A stretch of DNA of 64,000 bases from Poindextera sp035604135 (lineage in GTDB: Bacteria; Pseudomonadota; Alphaproteobacteria; Caulobacterales; Caulobacteraceae): NCBI GenBank assembly GCA_035604135.1, contig DATNJB010000060.1:124001-188000 (forward strand), given 5' to 3'. A model generated the notes under the pieces. That model ran no database searches. It saw nothing but the letters and a program-made list of their open reading frames with translations, and was not told where the DNA came from. Within the stretch, counting starts at the first letter, position 1. Every line of letters begins with the position of its first letter. The position numbers and the translations under genes are program-made. Positions 62,393 through 64,000 of this stretch are shown here, piece after piece.

Positions 62393-63313
62393 TCAACGAC
62401 CAGCGTGGACTAAGCCCTCGCTGAGCGCCCGCCACTGACCCTCCGACTCCAGCGTCTCGATCCGCGGCCAGTCCGGGGTCTGGTTGCGGAACCACGTCAG
62501 CTGGCGCTTGGCGTAGCGGCGGGTCGCCTGTTGCGCGGCGGCGAGCGCCTCGGCGGCCGAGAGCGCAGGATCGGCGAGCTCGCGCAGGCCAACCGCCTTC
62601 ATCGCGGGCGCCCGCGGGTCGGGGCCACGGGCCATGAGCGCGCACGCCTCCTCGACCGCCCCGGCCGCGACCATGCTGACGAGGCGCTCGTCGATGCGGG
62701 CGTAGAGGACGTCGCGCGGCGGCTCAAGCACGACGGCGCGCCAGGAACCGGGCGCGAGCGCCGGCCCGGTGTCGGCCTGCCAGGCGCTGAGCGGGCGGCC
62801 GCTCGCTTGGCCGACGGCGAGGGCGCGCGTCAGGCGCTGGCGGTCGCCGTGGGCGATACGGCCCTCGGCTAGCGCATCGACCGCGCGGAGCGCGGCGCGA
62901 AACGCCGGCTCTCCTTCGGTGTCGAAGGCGTGCTCGGCGGCGCGGCGCGCGCCGGCGGGCACAGCCGGGATGTCGGCGAGGCCGACGGTCAGCGCCCGGA
63001 AATAGAGCCCCGTGCCTCCGACGACGATGGCCGGCGCGCCGCGCGCCGCAATGCCGGCGAGGACTTCGCTCGCGGCCCTGAGCCAGTGGCCCACCGACCA
63101 GCCGTCGGCGGCGTCGGCGACCCCGAACAGGTGATGGGGGGCCAGCGCCGCTTCGGCCGGCGTCGGCCGCGCGCTCAGGACCCGAAGACCGCGGTAGAGC
63201 TGCAGGGCGTCCGCATTGACGATTTCGCCGCCGATCTCCTGAGCGAGCCGGAGCGCCAGCGCGGACTTGCCGCTTGCCGTGGGGCCGGCGATCAGCCAGA
63301 TGCGGGCCTCCAT
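62393..63313 (-). CDS. miaA: tRNA dimethylallyltransferase MiaA
   Basis: A 306-residue enzyme that prenylates A37 of UNN-decoding tRNAs. P-loop LIAGPTASGKSALALRLA, then NADALQLYRGL, VVGGTGLYFRAL and RRYAKRQLTWFRNQ. ATG at 63313, with GAGGA upstream. Its start codon shares CATG with the start of the divergent serB gene. Confidence 0.96.
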   Translation of the reverse strand: MEARIWLIAGPTASGKSALALRLAQEIGGEIVNADALQLYRGLRVLSARPTPAEAALAPHHLFGVADAADGWSVGHWLRAASEVLAGIAARGAPAIVVGGTGLYFRALTVGLADIPAVPAGARRAAEHAFDTEGEPAFRAALRAVDALAEGRIAHGDRQRLTRALAVGQASGRPLSAWQADTGPALAPGSWRAVVLEPPRDVLYARIDERLVSMVAAGAVEEACALMARGPDPRAPAMKAVGLRELADPALSAAEALAAAQQATRRYAKRQLTWFRNQTPDWPRIETLESEGQWRALSEGLVHAGR

Positions 63314-64000
63314 GCTGGTCGTCCTCACCCTCGTCGCGCCGGACCTCGATAGCCTGGAAGAGGTCATCCCGCACACCCTGGAGGCGATGGCCGGCGTCGG
63401 CTGCACGATCGAGGACTCCGACATCCTCGGCGACGGCGCAGCGGATTTCGTGGTCGATCACGGCGATCCGGCGGTCATCCGCCGCGCCGCCGAGGGGGCG
63501 CTGGCGCGGCATCCGATCGACGTCTGCGCCCAACCGCTGGCCCACCGGCGAAAGCGGCTGCTGGTCGCCGACATGGATTCCACCATCATCGACAAGGAGT
63601 GCCTCGACGAGCTCGCGGAGTTCGCCGGTGTGCGCGAGCAGGTCCAGGCCATCACCGAGCGGGCCATGCGCGGCGAGATCGAGTTCGCGCCGGCGCTCAG
63701 GGAGCGGGTGGCGATGCTGGAGGGGATGGCGGTCGCCGAGCTCGAGCGCGTGTACGCCGAGCGGATCAACCTCAATCCGGGCGCGCGCACGCTGGTGCGC
63801 ACCATGGCCGCCAACGGGGCGCGTTGCGTTCTGGTCTCCGGCGGCTTCGACGTCTTCACCCGCCGCGTGGCGAGCGATGCCGGGTTCCACCTCGACCGCG
63901 CCAATCGGCTGATCGAGGTAGGCGGCAAGCTTGCCGGCACGGTCGAAGAGCCAGTGCTGGGGCGCGAGGCCAAGCTGGCCGCCCTGCTCGAGGAAGCGGC
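63312..64000 (+). CDS. serB: Phosphoserine phosphatase SerB, 3' end outside window
   Basis: 229 residues are visible. The HAD motif I is VADMDSTIIDKECLDELAEFAGV with nucleophile Asp and acid/base Asp; the Ser motif II is CVLVSGGFDVF. The N-terminal domain (1-75) is the ACT-like extension seen in longer SerB. The enzyme makes L-serine from phosphoserine. ATG at 63312 overlaps the miaA ATG in one CATG. The coding frame runs off the window, and motif III is not reached. Confidence 0.94.
   Translation, partial: MLVVLTLVAPDLDSLEEVIPHTLEAMAGVGCTIEDSDILGDGAADFVVDHGDPAVIRRAAEGALARHPIDVCAQPLAHRRKRLLVADMDSTIIDKECLDELAEFAGVREQVQAITERAMRGEIEFAPALRERVAMLEGMAVAELERVYAERINLNPGARTLVRTMAANGARCVLVSGGFDVFTRRVASDAGFHLDRANRLIEVGGKLAGTVEEPVLGREAKLAALLEEA

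Overview
The window is GC-rich alphaproteobacterial chromosome, most likely from a Caulobacterales member near Caulobacter or Phenylobacterium. The evidence is a CtrA master regulator with Asp51 and an Ala-Ala C-terminus, a SciP-type CtrA inhibitor, a FlbD-type sigma54 activator inside a fliF-fliG-fliH-fliN-flbD-flhA operon, GANTC (CcrM) sites clustered at the ctrA promoter, and a permuted two-piece tmRNA. No insertion sequence, prophage, CRISPR array, rRNA or tRNA gene was seen. Genes are packed tightly, and many neighbours overlap by 4 bp.

Layout. 1-5.7 kb: the end of a hybrid histidine kinase, an XRE regulator, an acyl carrier protein plus ketoacyl synthase pair, a tiny membrane protein, and a TPR/ATP-grasp protein that lacks a normal start codon. 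5.7-9.7 kb: ctrA divergent from fliI-fliJ, with a GH10 xylanase-like lipoprotein gene coupled to fliJ. 9.7-12.1 kb: an alpha/beta-hydrolase/OsmC fusion, a damaged GNAT gene and a DUF4282 membrane protein. 12.2-17.1 kb: a NodT/HlyD/EmrB-type tripartite efflux operon, divergent from its TetR regulator across two matching palindromic operators. 17.1-32.9 kb: a flagellar island (flhA, a class A beta-lactamase, flbD, fliN, fliH, fliG, fliF, sciP, flgE, flgD, fliK, then divergent flgK-flgL) with candidate CtrA boxes and two divergent sigma54 promoters. 32.9-37.1 kb: a molybdenum hydroxylase (CoxS/L/M-like) operon with a CoxG-like protein. 37.2-48.9 kb: mostly single metabolic and stress genes (secreted hydrolase, PPOX-like protein, GFA, YghU-type GST, mnmA, thiolase, MAPEG, methyltransferase/HxlR, uvrD, type III polyketide synthase). 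49.0-55.4 kb: fumC, a MazEF-type toxin-antitoxin pair, a large membrane-anchored serine hydrolase, a secreted C13 peptidase, a thioesterase, sspB and ssrA. 55.5-64 kb: an autoregulated TetR with an IspZ/YciB-like protein, a phytanoyl-CoA dioxygenase-like protein, an epoxide hydrolase-like protein, ilvN and ilvB with a peptide attenuator, a metallo-beta-lactamase-fold protein, and head-to-head miaA and serB (cut by the window end).

How the parts connect. CtrA, SciP and the early flagellar genes form one cell-cycle circuit. CtrA-like boxes lie upstream of ctrA/fliI, fliF and sciP, and FlbD would activate the sigma54 promoters found between fliK and flgK. sspB and ssrA lie side by side and act in the same ribosome-rescue and proteolysis pathway. 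The ilv genes carry a leader peptide rich in Leu, Ile and Val codons, followed by a terminator. No single locus stands out as a wholly unknown system. The most unusual observations are the beta-lactamase gene inside the flagellar operon, the xylanase-like gene coupled to fliJ, repeated CTAG stop-on-stop overlaps, a CATG start-on-start overlap, and two genes with apparent 5' lesions.
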